Assembly (NCBI GenBank): GCA_002339165.1
Contig: DDJS01000011.1
Coordinates: forward strand, 3,704-29,743
DNA length: 26,040 bases
Direction of reading: 5' to 3'
Source of the DNA: Cellvibrionales bacterium UBA2618
GTDB lineage: Bacteria > Pseudomonadota > Gammaproteobacteria > Pseudomonadales > Porticoccaceae
Below, piece after piece: positions 1 to 8,597 of this stretch (the stretch's first letter is position 1; every line of letters starts with the position of its first letter). A program made the translations under genes and the position numbers. The notes under the pieces were generated by a model. It was not told where the DNA came from. It saw only the letters and a list, made by a program, of their open reading frames with translations, and searched no databases.

Positions 1-1253
1 GCAATAGAGCGACTCCGACGCTTAGACAGCAAATCGGACATCTTAAGCTTATACTGATCTGCCACCACTCTTTGAATATTGTCTATGGTAACGAGCTTGT
101 CTTGCAGTGCCAATAAATCTTTCAGAGATTCTCGAATTAAATCAATATCGATGTCCCTACCAGAGAACTGGGCATGGGCGATTACGCGCTTTAAAGCACC
201 CTCTAATTCTCGCACATTAGACCGAATTCTTTGGGCGATAAAAAATGCGGCGTCACGGCTCAAAGTCACTCCGACTTGCTGAGCTTTATTAATCAAAATA
301 GCTACCCGCGTTTCCAACTCGGGTGGCTCCACTGCCACGGTAAGCCCCCAACCGAAGCGAGATTTAAGACGCTCTTCAACACCGTCCATCTCCTTTGGAT
401 AGCGGTCACAAGTGAGGATCATTTGCTGGCCACCTTCCAGCAACGCATTGTAGGTATGAAAAAATTCTTCTTGGGAACGCTCTTTGCCCGAAAAAAATTG
501 TATATCATCGATTAATAGGGCGTCCACCGAACGATAAAATCGTTTGAATTCGTCAATCGCCTTCAGCTGTAGTGCCTTGACCATATCGGCAACAAAACGT
601 TCGGAGTGCAGGTAAACAATCTTTGCACTGGGGTTCTCTACCCGCATTGCATTGCCGACAGCATGCATCAGGTGGGTCTTACCAAGACCCACGCCGCCAT
701 AAATAAACAGTGGGTTGTAAGACCCCCCGGGGTTCTCCGCGACCTGTTGTGCCGCAGCAAACGCTAATTGATTGGATTTACCCTCGACAAAATTTTCAAA
801 AGTGAAATTTGCATTAAGGTTGCTCTGCAAACTTTTTTCGGCAGCAGATGTGATGGGCATGCCAGCCCCATTCACCCTAGGATGCGTCGCAACGCTCCCC
901 AACGGACGGTGGTCATTAATAACTTCGATCGCACGGATTGGTTCAGGTTTAGGCGTTACTATAGAAGTTGTATTAAACAATTTACGGTCCGACAAGCCAT
1001 TGCTAACATTCAGCGAAACCGCCCGACCGCCAAATTGCGAGCAAAGCTCTTCGATGCGTTGGGTAAACTTATTTTTCACCCAGTCTTGAATAAATCTGTT
1101 CGGCGCTAAAAGGCAGAGTTCACCTTCTGTCGTAACCTGACTCTGACCGATTGTTAACGGGCGTATCCAAGTATTGTATTGCTGTTCCGGAAGTTCGCTC
1201 CGCAATTGACTTTGACACTGGTGCCAAATAACGTCAGGCATTTCAGATGCCAT
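1..1253 (-). CDS. dnaA: DnaA, chromosomal replication initiator (3' end outside window)
   Basis: DnaA binds DnaA boxes at the origin, opens the duplex and helps load the helicase. The reading frame starts at an ATG at 1253, about 8 bases after an AAGGA ribosome site, and is open to the window edge (about 417 codons). The N-terminal domain I begins MASEMPDVIWHQCQSQL. A variable linker follows, then the AAA+ domain with Walker A GGVGLGKTH near residue 185-192 and Walker B LLIDDIQFF about 60 residues later. The last visible residues (LLSKRRSRS) are the start of the domain IV DNA-binding helices. By family length roughly 50-60 residues are missing, including the DHTT signature. dnaN would be expected just past the left edge. 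Unusually, the gene upstream is mnmE and not rpmH. Confidence 0.97.
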   Translation of the reverse strand, partial: MASEMPDVIWHQCQSQLRSELPEQQYNTWIRPLTIGQSQVTTEGELCLLAPNRFIQDWVKNKFTQRIEELCSQFGGRAVSLNVSNGLSDRKLFNTTSIVTPKPEPIRAIEVINDHRPLGSVATHPRVNGAGMPITSAAEKSLQSNLNANFTFENFVEGKSNQLAFAAAQQVAENPGGSYNPLFIYGGVGLGKTHLMHAVGNAMRVENPSAKIVYLHSERFVADMVKALQLKAIDEFKRFYRSVDALLIDDIQFFSGKERSQEEFFHTYNALLEGGQQMILTCDRYPKEMDGVEERLKSRFGWGLTVAVEPPELETRVAILINKAQQVGVTLSRDAAFFIAQRIRSNVRELEGALKRVIAHAQFSGRDIDIDLIRESLKDLLALQDKLVTIDNIQRVVADQYKLKMSDLLSKRRSRSI

Positions 1254-1654
1254 TCTTATTATCCTTCAAATGAGCTGTAAATAATCGATCAGTAACACTG
1301 ACTCAAATACGCGGTTAAATAAACGTTTAAGCAGGTTGTCGCTCGTGTCCTTGGCGTCTTTTTTAGCACCTACCGCGCAGGTCAACTAATGCTTAGTATG
1401 ATATCCCAGAGAAAAAATTTTATCCACATGAAAAATAATTAAGGAAATTAAACTAAAAATTAAAAAACAAGTAAAATCAGATATATAAAAACAAATTAGA
1501 TTTTTTTAATTAACACAATATGGAAAAAACCTGCTTATTTTTTAGACAATTTTGTGGACAACCTGTACATAACCAGTGTGATAGCCAGTGGTAATACAGT
1601 CAAAAATAGCCGCTTGGGGGTCGTTTAAGCAAATGACTGAAGCTTTCTTGTCGG
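1254..1654. other. AT-rich dnaA-mnmE intergenic region, candidate oriC (or part of it)
   Basis: This 401-base gene-free stretch holds the dnaA promoter and is a candidate origin. A perfect DnaA box TTATCCACA lies at 1420-1428 on the plus strand. A very AT-rich tract of about 120 bases (1429-1550) follows, and two one-mismatch boxes on the minus strand close it: TTGTCCACA at 1553-1561 and TTATGTACA at 1564-1572. Another one-mismatch box (TTATTTACA, minus strand) is at 1276-1284, near the dnaA start. Boxes flanking an AT-rich tract next to dnaA is the usual layout of Pseudomonas-type origins. No clear -35/-10 pair for dnaA and no terminator for mnmE could be picked out. The rival candidate is at 5550-6081. 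Confidence 0.6.
1420..1428 (+). promoter_or_regulatory. DnaA box (perfect consensus)
   Basis: TTATCCACA matches the consensus exactly. It lies at the edge of the AT-rich tract upstream of dnaA and is the only perfect box I found in the two candidate origin regions. It may serve origin function, dnaA autoregulation, or both. Confidence 0.75.
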
Positions 1655-3022
1655 TCACTTTCCGATGCAAAATGACGAAAATATATGTCCCAATAAATCG
1701 TCCGAACTAAAACGTCCGGTAATCTCTGAAAGACTCTGTTGCGCCACGCGTAAATCCTCCGCGAGTAACTCCCCAGAGCCAAACTTCTGTAACTGTGACT
1801 GGCCGGCCTCTATCTGAGTTAGCGCATTAGACAGCGCAATAACGTGCCTACGCCGCGCAGCAAAGACACTCTCGCCCGTAGCGACATAGCCCATTCTCTC
1901 AAGCAAATAAGCTGTTAACTCACCTATACCCAACCCATACTTGGCTGAAATCCCCAACGTAGGTAGGTTATTATCAATACGCCCAGGCTCGTGTCCAGAG
2001 CAATCAATTTTATTCAACACCATGGTTACCCGCTGATTAGAATCGCCGCAACGAGTAAAATACTCCGGCCATAGCGCACGAATATCTGTGCCTTCGCCGT
2101 CCATCGCATCGACCATAAAAATCACTTGATCAGCGGCCTCCACTTCTGCCCATGCCCGGCGAATCCCCTCTTTTTCTATCACGCTGTTCGTAGCCCTTAG
2201 ACCAGCAGTGTCAATAAATTGTACCGGCACACCGTTCAATGACACCATATGCCTTAAAACATCACGCGTGGTTCCAGCCTCATCGGTGACAATCGCCACA
2301 TCATCGCCGACTAAGCAATTGAGCAAACTAGATTTCCCAACGTTCGGTTTGCCCACCAACACCACTGTCATGCCCTCTCTCAACAAGGCCCCTTGCCGCG
2401 CTTTGTCGAGTATTCCGCCGAGCTGCACAACCAACTGTTGAATCGCACCAAGAAGTTTTGGATCGGATAGAAAGTCTATTTCTTCCTCGGGAAAATCGAT
2501 CGAGGCCTCAACAAATACCCGAACTTCGATAACCTTCTCCACCAAGCTCTCTACCGCTCGGGAAAATTCGCCCTGCATGGACCGGACCGCAGATTTGGCC
2601 GCTTGCACCGAAGACGCCTGGATTAAATCGGCGACCGCTTCCGCCTGAGCTAAATCCAATTTACCGTTTAAAAAGGCCCGTTCACTAAACTCACCCGGCC
2701 GCGCTTGACGGGCGCCCAAATCAACGCAACGCTGCACCAATTGGGCCAATACCACGCTGCCCCCATGCCCTTGCAGTTCGAGTACCGATTCGCCGGTAAA
2801 GGATTCTGGCGCCGGAAAGAACACCGCAATACCGGTGTCCAAACACTCGCCTTGAGCGTCGAAAAATTGTTTGTAGGTAGCTCGCCGAGGTATCAGGCAA
2901 CCACCCAAAACCGCATCCATATAACCGCTTAGATCAATTCCAGAAAGCCGCACGACTCCCACGCTACCAGCACCAGGTGCGGTGGCAATCGCGACGATGG
3001 TATCGATGCTATTACTGTACAT
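1655..3022 (-). CDS. mnmE: MnmE, tRNA U34 modification GTPase
   Basis: With MnmG, this GTPase makes the 5-carboxymethylaminomethyl (or taurinomethyl-type) modification on wobble U34 of several tRNAs, using a formyl-tetrahydrofolate-derived one-carbon unit. At 455 residues it has family length. The N-terminal folate-binding domain starts MYSNSIDTIVAIATAPG. The inserted G domain shows GKPNVGKSS (about 223-231), DEAGTTRD, DTAGLR (about 269) and NKID. The protein ends in the catalytic C-terminal CIGK with its conserved cysteine. It is the last gene of the rpmH-rnpA-yidD-yidC-mnmE block, 51 bases after yidC. In pseudomonads its 3' end faces mnmG; here it faces the 5' side of dnaA, about 400 bases away. 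Confidence 0.97.
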   Translation of the reverse strand: MYSNSIDTIVAIATAPGAGSVGVVRLSGIDLSGYMDAVLGGCLIPRRATYKQFFDAQGECLDTGIAVFFPAPESFTGESVLELQGHGGSVVLAQLVQRCVDLGARQARPGEFSERAFLNGKLDLAQAEAVADLIQASSVQAAKSAVRSMQGEFSRAVESLVEKVIEVRVFVEASIDFPEEEIDFLSDPKLLGAIQQLVVQLGGILDKARQGALLREGMTVVLVGKPNVGKSSLLNCLVGDDVAIVTDEAGTTRDVLRHMVSLNGVPVQFIDTAGLRATNSVIEKEGIRRAWAEVEAADQVIFMVDAMDGEGTDIRALWPEYFTRCGDSNQRVTMVLNKIDCSGHEPGRIDNNLPTLGISAKYGLGIGELTAYLLERMGYVATGESVFAARRRHVIALSNALTQIEAGQSQLQKFGSGELLAEDLRVAQQSLSEITGRFSSDDLLGHIFSSFCIGK

Positions 3023-3073
3023 GTTATTTAAACGTCAGCATCAACGAGTGGCATTACATCTTGCCAAAGTGCG

Positions 3074-4765
3074 CTACGCAGACTCCTTTCGTAAGATCTG
3101 ACGATTGACAAACCACTGTTGGCCCATCGACAATAAATTATTCACCGTCCAATAAAGTACCAGACCAGAAGGGAACCACAAAAACATAAAAGTAAAGGCT
3201 ATGGGCATATACTGCATCACTTTAGCCTGCATGGGATCGCTGGGAACGGGTTGCATTTTCTGCATTAAAACCATGCTCAACCCCATCATCAACGGCAAAA
3301 TAAAGTAAGGATCCATTGCCGATAAATCCTTAATCCAAAGTAACCAAGGCGCATGCCGAATTTCAACGCTCTCAGACAAAACCCAATACAACGAAATAAA
3401 TACCGGCATCTGTAACAACATCGGCAAACATCCACCCAGTGGATTAACTTTTTCTCGCTTCCAAAGCGCCATTTGCTCTTGGCTCATCTTCTGCCTATCT
3501 TCGCCATACAATTCTTTTAAGCGATCCATCTCAGGTTGCAGACTGCGCATTCTCGCCATCGACTTAAGGCTTTTTGCGGACAGTGGAAACAAAAGTAATT
3601 TGATCAACATCGTCAACACAATGATCGCCCAACCCCAATTTCCTACCACACCATGAATCGCAACCATGGTTTGATAAATTGGCTTGCAAATGATCCAAAA
3701 TATACCGTAATCGACAACTAAATCGAGATATTCAGCCAGGCTTTTAAGTTCCGATTGGTCCTTAGGGCCGACGTACAGTAGCGCGCTATAAGTGCCCTGC
3801 TCGCCACTGGGTACTGTTAATGGCTGACCTACCACGCTAAGTAAATACAAGGGATTCTGGGCGTTCGAGCGCTTCACGGAGTAGCGGTTTTCATCCGCCC
3901 TCGGTGGAATCCATGCGGCTACGTAGTAGTGTTGCAAGAACGCGATCCAACCACCTTCCAACGACACCGCTACCGGCTTATCATCGATATCATCGAAATC
4001 ATACTTAACAAAATTGGTTTCGGGTCCCCGCAACGCGGCCCCTAAAAAAGGCTGTTGTCCCAGCGCTGTAGTCAACGCCAGTGGCTCACTCGCATCACGC
4101 TTAATTTGTCCAAAAAAACTCGCTTGCCAATCGCTGCTGCTATTGTTATCGATCCTATAATTAACGCCAATTTTATAGCTATCACGAGTAAAACTAAATC
4201 GTTTAACGACCTCTACCAACCCTTGCTGTACGACTAAGTCTACGTCTAAGGCTTGCTGGTCGCCGAGCACATAATCCCGCGCACGCACGTTAAAAAGTGG
4301 TCGTCCAGAATCCTTGCTGTCAGTCCCATCAACGCCGATCAATCCACTGCTCGCGATATAGCGCCGTTCGTTTGACCGTTCAAATATCTGCAGCGGTACA
4401 CCGCCATCGGCGGGCATCTCATTCAGATGATCAAGCAATTTAACCGATACAATATCACCGCCGCGCAAGTCTATTAATAGGTCAAAGACTTGTGTGCGAA
4501 CACGCACCAGGTTCCCAGGGTCGTTATCAACTAGTGCCGAGACGACTACTTTACTGCCCAGGGCTGGTAGATCATCACCAGAAGGAAGCGCATCAGACTG
4601 ACCCTCACTGTCGATTATATTGGGCATTTCTCCATTCACCGCTTGCTCAACACCGCCGGCTTTACCGAGCTCTTCGCTAGACACATCGAATTGCGTCCAC
4701 TCGATCATCAGCAACCAAGTAACGATGGCCATACCGCTCAATAGACTAATTTTTTTCCAATCCAT
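3074..4765 (-). CDS. yidC: YidC, membrane protein insertase
   Basis: YidC inserts and folds inner-membrane proteins, alone or with SecYEG. I chose the ATG at 4765 (MDWKKISLLSG, 563 residues), as gammaproteobacterial YidC typically starts MD followed at once by the first membrane helix; this start lies 4 bases after the yidD stop. An in-frame ATG at 4792 would add nine residues and overlap yidD. The layout is one N-terminal transmembrane segment (about 5-25), a large periplasmic beta domain, then the five-helix conserved core from about residue 345. The core carries the coiled-coil loop KSMARMRSLQPEMDRLKELYG, KVNPLGGCLPMLLQMPVF, and the ending WFPSGLVLYWTVNN. Nothing looks damaged. Confidence 0.96.
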   Translation of the reverse strand: MDWKKISLLSGMAIVTWLLMIEWTQFDVSSEELGKAGGVEQAVNGEMPNIIDSEGQSDALPSGDDLPALGSKVVVSALVDNDPGNLVRVRTQVFDLLIDLRGGDIVSVKLLDHLNEMPADGGVPLQIFERSNERRYIASSGLIGVDGTDSKDSGRPLFNVRARDYVLGDQQALDVDLVVQQGLVEVVKRFSFTRDSYKIGVNYRIDNNSSSDWQASFFGQIKRDASEPLALTTALGQQPFLGAALRGPETNFVKYDFDDIDDKPVAVSLEGGWIAFLQHYYVAAWIPPRADENRYSVKRSNAQNPLYLLSVVGQPLTVPSGEQGTYSALLYVGPKDQSELKSLAEYLDLVVDYGIFWIICKPIYQTMVAIHGVVGNWGWAIIVLTMLIKLLLFPLSAKSLKSMARMRSLQPEMDRLKELYGEDRQKMSQEQMALWKREKVNPLGGCLPMLLQMPVFISLYWVLSESVEIRHAPWLLWIKDLSAMDPYFILPLMMGLSMVLMQKMQPVPSDPMQAKVMQYMPIAFTFMFLWFPSGLVLYWTVNNLLSMGQQWFVNRQILRKESA

Positions 4766-4769
4766 AACT

Positions 4770-5021
4770 CTACGCTTCTCGCTTTTTATCATTGGTCGTG
4801 GTCTTCATGTCACCTGGGACAGGGTCGTAGCCACCATCGTTAAAAGGGTGACATTTAGCAATCCGGCGTACCCCTAAAAAGCCGCCTTTAATCGCACCAT
4901 GGCGATCTAACGCTTCAATGGCATAACATGAACAACTCGGGTAGAACCGACAGTTAGCCCCGATTAAAGGACTAATTAATAGTTGATATCCCTTAATCAG
5001 TAAGATCAGTAACGACCGCAT
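4770..5021 (-). CDS. yidD: YidD, membrane protein insertion efficiency factor
   Basis: YidD is a small membrane-associated protein that assists YidC-dependent insertion in E. coli. The 83-residue product shows the whole family pattern: an amphipathic N-terminus (LLIKGYQLLISP), the cysteine-containing CRFYPSCSCYA motif, HGAIKGG, and the CHPFNDGGYDPVP signature. It overlaps the end of rnpA by 29 bases and ends 4 bases before the preferred yidC start, so the three are probably translationally coupled. Confidence 0.95.
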   Translation of the reverse strand: MRSLLILLIKGYQLLISPLIGANCRFYPSCSCYAIEALDRHGAIKGGFLGVRRIAKCHPFNDGGYDPVPGDMKTTTNDKKREA

Positions 5022-5400
5022 CGATAGCCTCTTTACGATGATTACATTTCTGCGAGAGTCTGACCCATGAGCGTTGCAACAACAAGTTTATTTCAATCGG
5101 CGACAGCGAGCGAATTCCGCCACGCACTAAAAACACTGCATCGACCGCACAAAGCGAAGGATGTAAGCGAAAGCTCTCGCGGATGGAGCGTTTTATTCGA
5201 TTTCGGGCAATAGCCGTGGGAATATTTTTTTTGCTAACGACTAAGCCGAGCCGAGCATGCCGGCAGTGGTTGTACCTAGCCAATATCAGGTAGTTAGGGT
5301 GCGCGACCTTAAACTGATTGGCCTCAAACACTAGGCTGAAATCAGTAGAATTAGCCAGTCGATATTGTCTTGAAAACGTCAGATCACGCACGGTGGGCAA
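4993..5400 (-). CDS. rnpA: RnpA, protein subunit of ribonuclease P
   Basis: RnpA binds the RNase P RNA and helps mature tRNA 5' ends. The 135-residue protein has the typical basic composition and the RNR signature ARNRIKRSIRESFR (about 65-78), preceded by LGLVVSKKNI. The ATG start at 5400 gives MPTVRDLTFSRQYRL, in register with other gammaproteobacterial RnpA proteins. It follows rpmH by 14 bases, the normal rpmH-rnpA pairing, and overlaps yidD at its 3' end. Confidence 0.95.
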   Translation of the reverse strand: MPTVRDLTFSRQYRLANSTDFSLVFEANQFKVAHPNYLILARYNHCRHARLGLVVSKKNIPTAIARNRIKRSIRESFRLHPSLCAVDAVFLVRGGIRSLSPIEINLLLQRSWVRLSQKCNHRKEAIDAVVTDLTD

Positions 5401-5414
5401 AGACTGCCCGACCG

Positions 5415-5549
5415 CTAGGCAGCGAGTCGCTTGCGACCTTTAGCTCTGCGACGGTTGAGAACAGCTCTCCCCCCTTTGGTCGCCATACGAGCGCGAAAAC
5501 CGTGAACGCGCTTACGTTTTAAGGTACTGGGTTGAAATGTTCTTTTCAT
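5415..5549 (-). CDS. rpmH: Ribosomal protein bL34
   Basis: bL34 is a very small, highly basic protein of the large ribosomal subunit. I use the internal ATG at 5549 and not the longer open frame back to 5672, because MKRTFQPSTLKRKRVHGFRA is the near-invariant start of bL34 and gives the standard 44 residues, ending GRKRLAA. A purine-rich stretch (GAGATAGAGAC) precedes the ATG, and a good sigma-70 promoter lies at 5616-5644. The gene leads the rpmH-rnpA-yidD-yidC-mnmE block. It is divergent from mnmG, whereas in E. coli and Pseudomonas it is divergent from dnaA. Confidence 0.97.
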   Translation of the reverse strand: MKRTFQPSTLKRKRVHGFRARMATKGGRAVLNRRRAKGRKRLAA

Positions 5550-5615
5550 TGTCTCTATCTCTGCTGTATGAGTAACAAGCTCGCATGTTTGGATAACAAC
5601 TACGCAAGGCGCGCA

Positions 5616-5644
5616 ATTATAGTTAAAAACAACAATTAAAACAA
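5616..5644 (-). promoter_or_regulatory. Sigma-70 promoter for rpmH
   Basis: Reading the minus strand, TTGTTT (5644-5639) is followed after exactly 17 bases by a perfect -10 TATAAT (5621-5616). This sits about 65 bases before the rpmH ATG, and a one-mismatch DnaA box (5588-5596) lies in the predicted leader, so DnaA could influence it. Confidence 0.7.
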
Positions 5645-6023
5645 TTATTAAAGAAAAGAGGCTTTTACCCACACCCTATCAACGCGATAACTCGATTAAA
5701 ACAGCTAACACCAGACACGCTGTGCACAAGCATTGCACATAAAAAAATTTAAACCACAAAAACGGCTATGACTTTATAAGTCTCACATTAATGCCAATAT
5801 TTATACATTTCATTCACTTACATTCCACATAAAAATCAAGGTTTATACGCACTTTAAAACCGGTAAAAGTTCGATTAGATCATTGAAAAATCGGCGATTA
5901 CAGCACTTATCCCCAAAATACATGGTGCCTAATAATAATAACAATAATCCTATATATATATTTTTAATAACATTTATATTATTTAAATAATCTAATACCT
6001 ATTTCCCACGCGAAAACAAAAGC

Positions 6024-6052
6024 GTCAAATTTTATTAAGATTAACGTATAAT
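6024..6052 (+). promoter_or_regulatory. Possible mnmG promoter
   Basis: A perfect -10 hexamer TATAAT is at 6047-6052, 30 bases before the mnmG ATG. The -35 position 17 bases upstream reads GTCAAA, a weak match, so only the -10 is convincing. Confidence 0.35.
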
Positions 6053-6081
6053 TCTCGACCCTGTTGAGATCAGATAACGTT

Positions 6082-7944
6082 ATGCGCCATTCGGAAGAAT
6101 TTGATGTCCTTGTCATTGGTGGCGGACATGCCGGCACCGAAGCTTGCCTTGCTGCGGCGCGCATGGGTCTGCGGACGCTGTTAATTTCCCACAGTATCGA
6201 CACCTTAGGTCAAATGTCCTGTAATCCAGCAATCGGTGGGATTGGCAAAAGTCACTTGGTCAAAGAAATCGATGCCCTCGGCGGCGTTATGGCGCAAGCT
6301 GCAGACGATTCGGGTATTCACTTTAGAACATTAAACGCTCGAAAGGGCCCTGCGGTAAGAGCCACACGGGTTCAGGCCGATCGCGTGTTATATCGCAACG
6401 CAATTCGTAGGCGCTTAGAGCGACAAGAAAATTTATCAATTTTTCAACAAGCAGTTGATGATCTGATTATCGAACGTAATCGCGTTGTCGGCGTAGTAAC
6501 CCAGATGGGCTTGCACGTCTACGCTCGTACTGTGGTATTGACTGCGGGTACTTTCCTTGCTGGAAAAATACACATAGGCATGCAAAACCATGCGGCAGGT
6601 CGTGCTGGCGACCCACCCGCTTCTGCCCTTGCGTTGCGAATGCAGGATATGCCTCTGCGTGTAAATCGACTAAAAACTGGTACCCCGCCGCGTATCGACG
6701 CTCGTAGCGTTGATTTTTCATCACTCGAAGAACAATGGGGAGATCAACTTCGCCCGGTAATGTCGTACATGGGAAATCGTGATCAACACCCGGAGCAAAA
6801 GTGTTGTTGGATCACTTACACCAACAGCAATACGCATGACATAATTCGCCAGGGCTTAGATCGATCACCGCTCTACACCGGCGTGATTGGAGGTGTTGGT
6901 CCCCGTTATTGCCCGTCTATCGAAGATAAAGTGATGCGATTTTCAGATCGTGATCAGCATCAAATTTTTATCGAGCCTGAGGGCCTCGATACCCAAGAAC
7001 TCTACCCTAATGGGATATCCACAAGCCTACCTTTTGATATTCAATATGAATTAGTGCGCAGCATTCAGGGTTTTGAAAACGCCCATATCACCCGGCCAGG
7101 TTATGCGATTGAATACGACTACTTCAATCCTCAGGATTTACGTTACTCGCTGGAAACTAAAAGTATTGCTGGACTGTTTTTTGCCGGGCAAATCAATGGC
7201 ACCACTGGGTACGAAGAGGCCGCCGCGCAGGGATTGCTCGCTGGCGTTAACGCGGCATTGCAGGTGCAGGGAAAAGACCCCTGGTGTCCCGGAAGGGACA
7301 CCGCTTATACGGGTGTTTTAGTCGATGATTTAATCACTATGGGTACGTCCGAGCCATACCGCATGTTTACCAGTCGGGCGGAATATCGCCTGCTGCTTCG
7401 CGAGGACAATGCCGATCAACGATTGACCCCCAAAGGACGTGAACTTGGTCTTGTCGACGATGTCCGGTGGCGCGCTTTCAGTGATAAAATTGAGGCCATT
7501 GAATTGGAGAGTCAACGCTTGCGCAATACATGGGTGCAGCCAGGCAGTGTTGAAGCTGATCGCCTTTCCGCGCATATACAACGACCTCTGACTCGAGAGT
7601 ATAACTTGTACGAACTACTCAAACGCCCCGAACTTAATCATTCGATGGTTTGTCAGCCGGAGCCAATGGTTGATCCGATCGTTGCTGAACAGTTGGAGAT
7701 TGAGGCGAAATACGCCGGATATATAGATCGGCAACAAACTGAAATAGAACGCTTAAAAAATCATGAAAATACGCCGATTCCCGCCTCATTTAATTACTCT
7801 GGTGTCACCGGTCTATCCAATGAGGTTAAGCAAAAATTATCATTAGCCATGCCCGATACACTGGCTCGTGCCGCGCGAGTTCAAGGCGTTACACCGGCAG
7901 CAGTTTCTCTATTATTAGTGTCTTTAAAAAAATATGCTGCCTAA
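6082..7944 (+). CDS. mnmG: MnmG, FAD-dependent tRNA U34 modification enzyme
   Basis: MnmG is the FAD/NADH-binding partner of MnmE in wobble-uridine modification of tRNA. The 620-residue frame aligns along its length with family members: FAD Rossmann motif VIGGGHAGTEA near residue 13-23, then QMSCNPAIGGIGKSHLVKE, KGPAVRATRVQADR, RLKTGTPPRID, FAGQINGTTGYEEAAAQG, and the C-terminal VTPAAVSLLLVSLKK. I prefer the ATG at 6082 (MRHSEEFDVLVIGGG) to the in-frame TTG at 6064, because the Rossmann strand usually begins within about 10 residues of the start. It leads mnmG-rsmG-parA-parB and overlaps rsmG by 11 bases. Confidence 0.97.
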   Translation: MRHSEEFDVLVIGGGHAGTEACLAAARMGLRTLLISHSIDTLGQMSCNPAIGGIGKSHLVKEIDALGGVMAQAADDSGIHFRTLNARKGPAVRATRVQADRVLYRNAIRRRLERQENLSIFQQAVDDLIIERNRVVGVVTQMGLHVYARTVVLTAGTFLAGKIHIGMQNHAAGRAGDPPASALALRMQDMPLRVNRLKTGTPPRIDARSVDFSSLEEQWGDQLRPVMSYMGNRDQHPEQKCCWITYTNSNTHDIIRQGLDRSPLYTGVIGGVGPRYCPSIEDKVMRFSDRDQHQIFIEPEGLDTQELYPNGISTSLPFDIQYELVRSIQGFENAHITRPGYAIEYDYFNPQDLRYSLETKSIAGLFFAGQINGTTGYEEAAAQGLLAGVNAALQVQGKDPWCPGRDTAYTGVLVDDLITMGTSEPYRMFTSRAEYRLLLREDNADQRLTPKGRELGLVDDVRWRAFSDKIEAIELESQRLRNTWVQPGSVEADRLSAHIQRPLTREYNLYELLKRPELNHSMVCQPEPMVDPIVAEQLEIEAKYAGYIDRQQTEIERLKNHENTPIPASFNYSGVTGLSNEVKQKLSLAMPDTLARAARVQGVTPAAVSLLLVSLKKYAA

Positions 7945-8596
7945 TCGCAACCCGTCACAAGCGATTGGCGATTTTTTATCGCAGGGTTTAGCGGCTATGC
8001 AATTGTCGGTTGAAGAGCGACAATTTGAGCAGTTACTGGCGTATATCTCATTGCTACATAAATGGAGTAAAACCTATAATTTAACCGCTGTTAAAGACCC
8101 TATGGAGCTGGTCAGTCTTCACCTATTGGACAGTCTGGCAATTTTACCCCATCTTGTTGGCGATCGATTTATTGACGTTGGCAGCGGCGCTGGCCTACCC
8201 GGCATACCATTGGCTATTATGCGGCCGAAAGACCACTTTGCACTGCTCGATAGTAATGGTAAAAAAACCCGCTTTTTGTTTCAGGTACGCACGCAACTTA
8301 AGCTAACAAACACGACTGAAGTTAACGCCAGAGTCGAAGAATATACGCCTCAGTCAAAATTTGACGCGGTTTTGACGCGCGCCTTCTCAGATTTGCCAAC
8401 AATGCTGCAAAATTGTCACCATCTAACCAAAGAAAACGGTCTATTCTTGGCTATGAAGGGTAAGTGGCCGCAACGAGAGATTGACCAGATGCCGGACGGT
8501 TATAGCTTGTTAAGTACTGATAAGCTGTGCATACCCGGCGTCGAAGGTGACCGTCACCTGATTAAAATCAAAGGTATGGGAAGAGAGGACAGCTAG
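7934..8596 (+). CDS. rsmG: RsmG, 16S rRNA m7G527 methyltransferase
   Basis: RsmG transfers a methyl group from SAM to N7 of G527 in 16S rRNA. The 220-residue protein has the Rossmann-type SAM-binding motif DVGSGAGLPGIPLA at about 81-94, preceded by the family's WSKTYNLTAV and HLLDSL. The LTRAFSDL segment lies about 55 residues after the SAM motif. It starts inside the last codons of mnmG, which implies translational coupling, and stops one base before the parA GTG. This mnmG-rsmG-parA-parB order is the common gammaproteobacterial one. Confidence 0.96.
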   Translation: MLPNRNPSQAIGDFLSQGLAAMQLSVEERQFEQLLAYISLLHKWSKTYNLTAVKDPMELVSLHLLDSLAILPHLVGDRFIDVGSGAGLPGIPLAIMRPKDHFALLDSNGKKTRFLFQVRTQLKLTNTTEVNARVEEYTPQSKFDAVLTRAFSDLPTMLQNCHHLTKENGLFLAMKGKWPQREIDQMPDGYSLLSTDKLCIPGVEGDRHLIKIKGMGREDS

Positions 8597-8597
8597 C

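Larger units (their letters stand above)
5550..6081. other. AT-rich rpmH-mnmG intergenic region, second candidate oriC
   Basis: This 532-base stretch without a gene lies between the divergent rpmH and mnmG. It holds several one-mismatch DnaA boxes: TTATCCAAA (minus, 5588-5596), TTACCCACA (plus, 5665-5673), TTGTGCACA (minus, 5721-5729) and TTATCCCCA (plus, 5907-5915). From about 5930 to 6000 the sequence is almost pure A+T and starts with a fourfold TAA triplet run (5930-5941), which could act as a duplex-unwinding element. In E. coli the origin also lies beside mnmG with its AT-rich element on the mnmG side. No box here is perfect, so 1254-1654 remains an equal candidate. Confidence 0.55.

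Noticed and set aside
1573..1590. Hairpin terminator after mnmE from repeated CCAGTG
   Set aside because: The two CCAGTG copies are direct repeats, not inverted, so they cannot form a stem.
5550..5672. Longer rpmH reading frame with an N-terminal hydrophobic extension
   Set aside because: bL34 is 44-46 residues and starts MKRTFQPS; the extension would lie across the rpmH promoter.
5930..5941. Fourfold TAA triplet run as a DnaA-trio element beside the box at 5907-5915
   Set aside because: DnaA-trios have a fixed polarity relative to the box. As I read it, the triplets here match only on the strand pointing back toward the box, so I keep the run only as part of an AT-rich element.
6467..7581. 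Minus-strand open frames inside mnmG
   Set aside because: They are shadows of a well-conserved gene, without recognisable motifs or ribosome sites.
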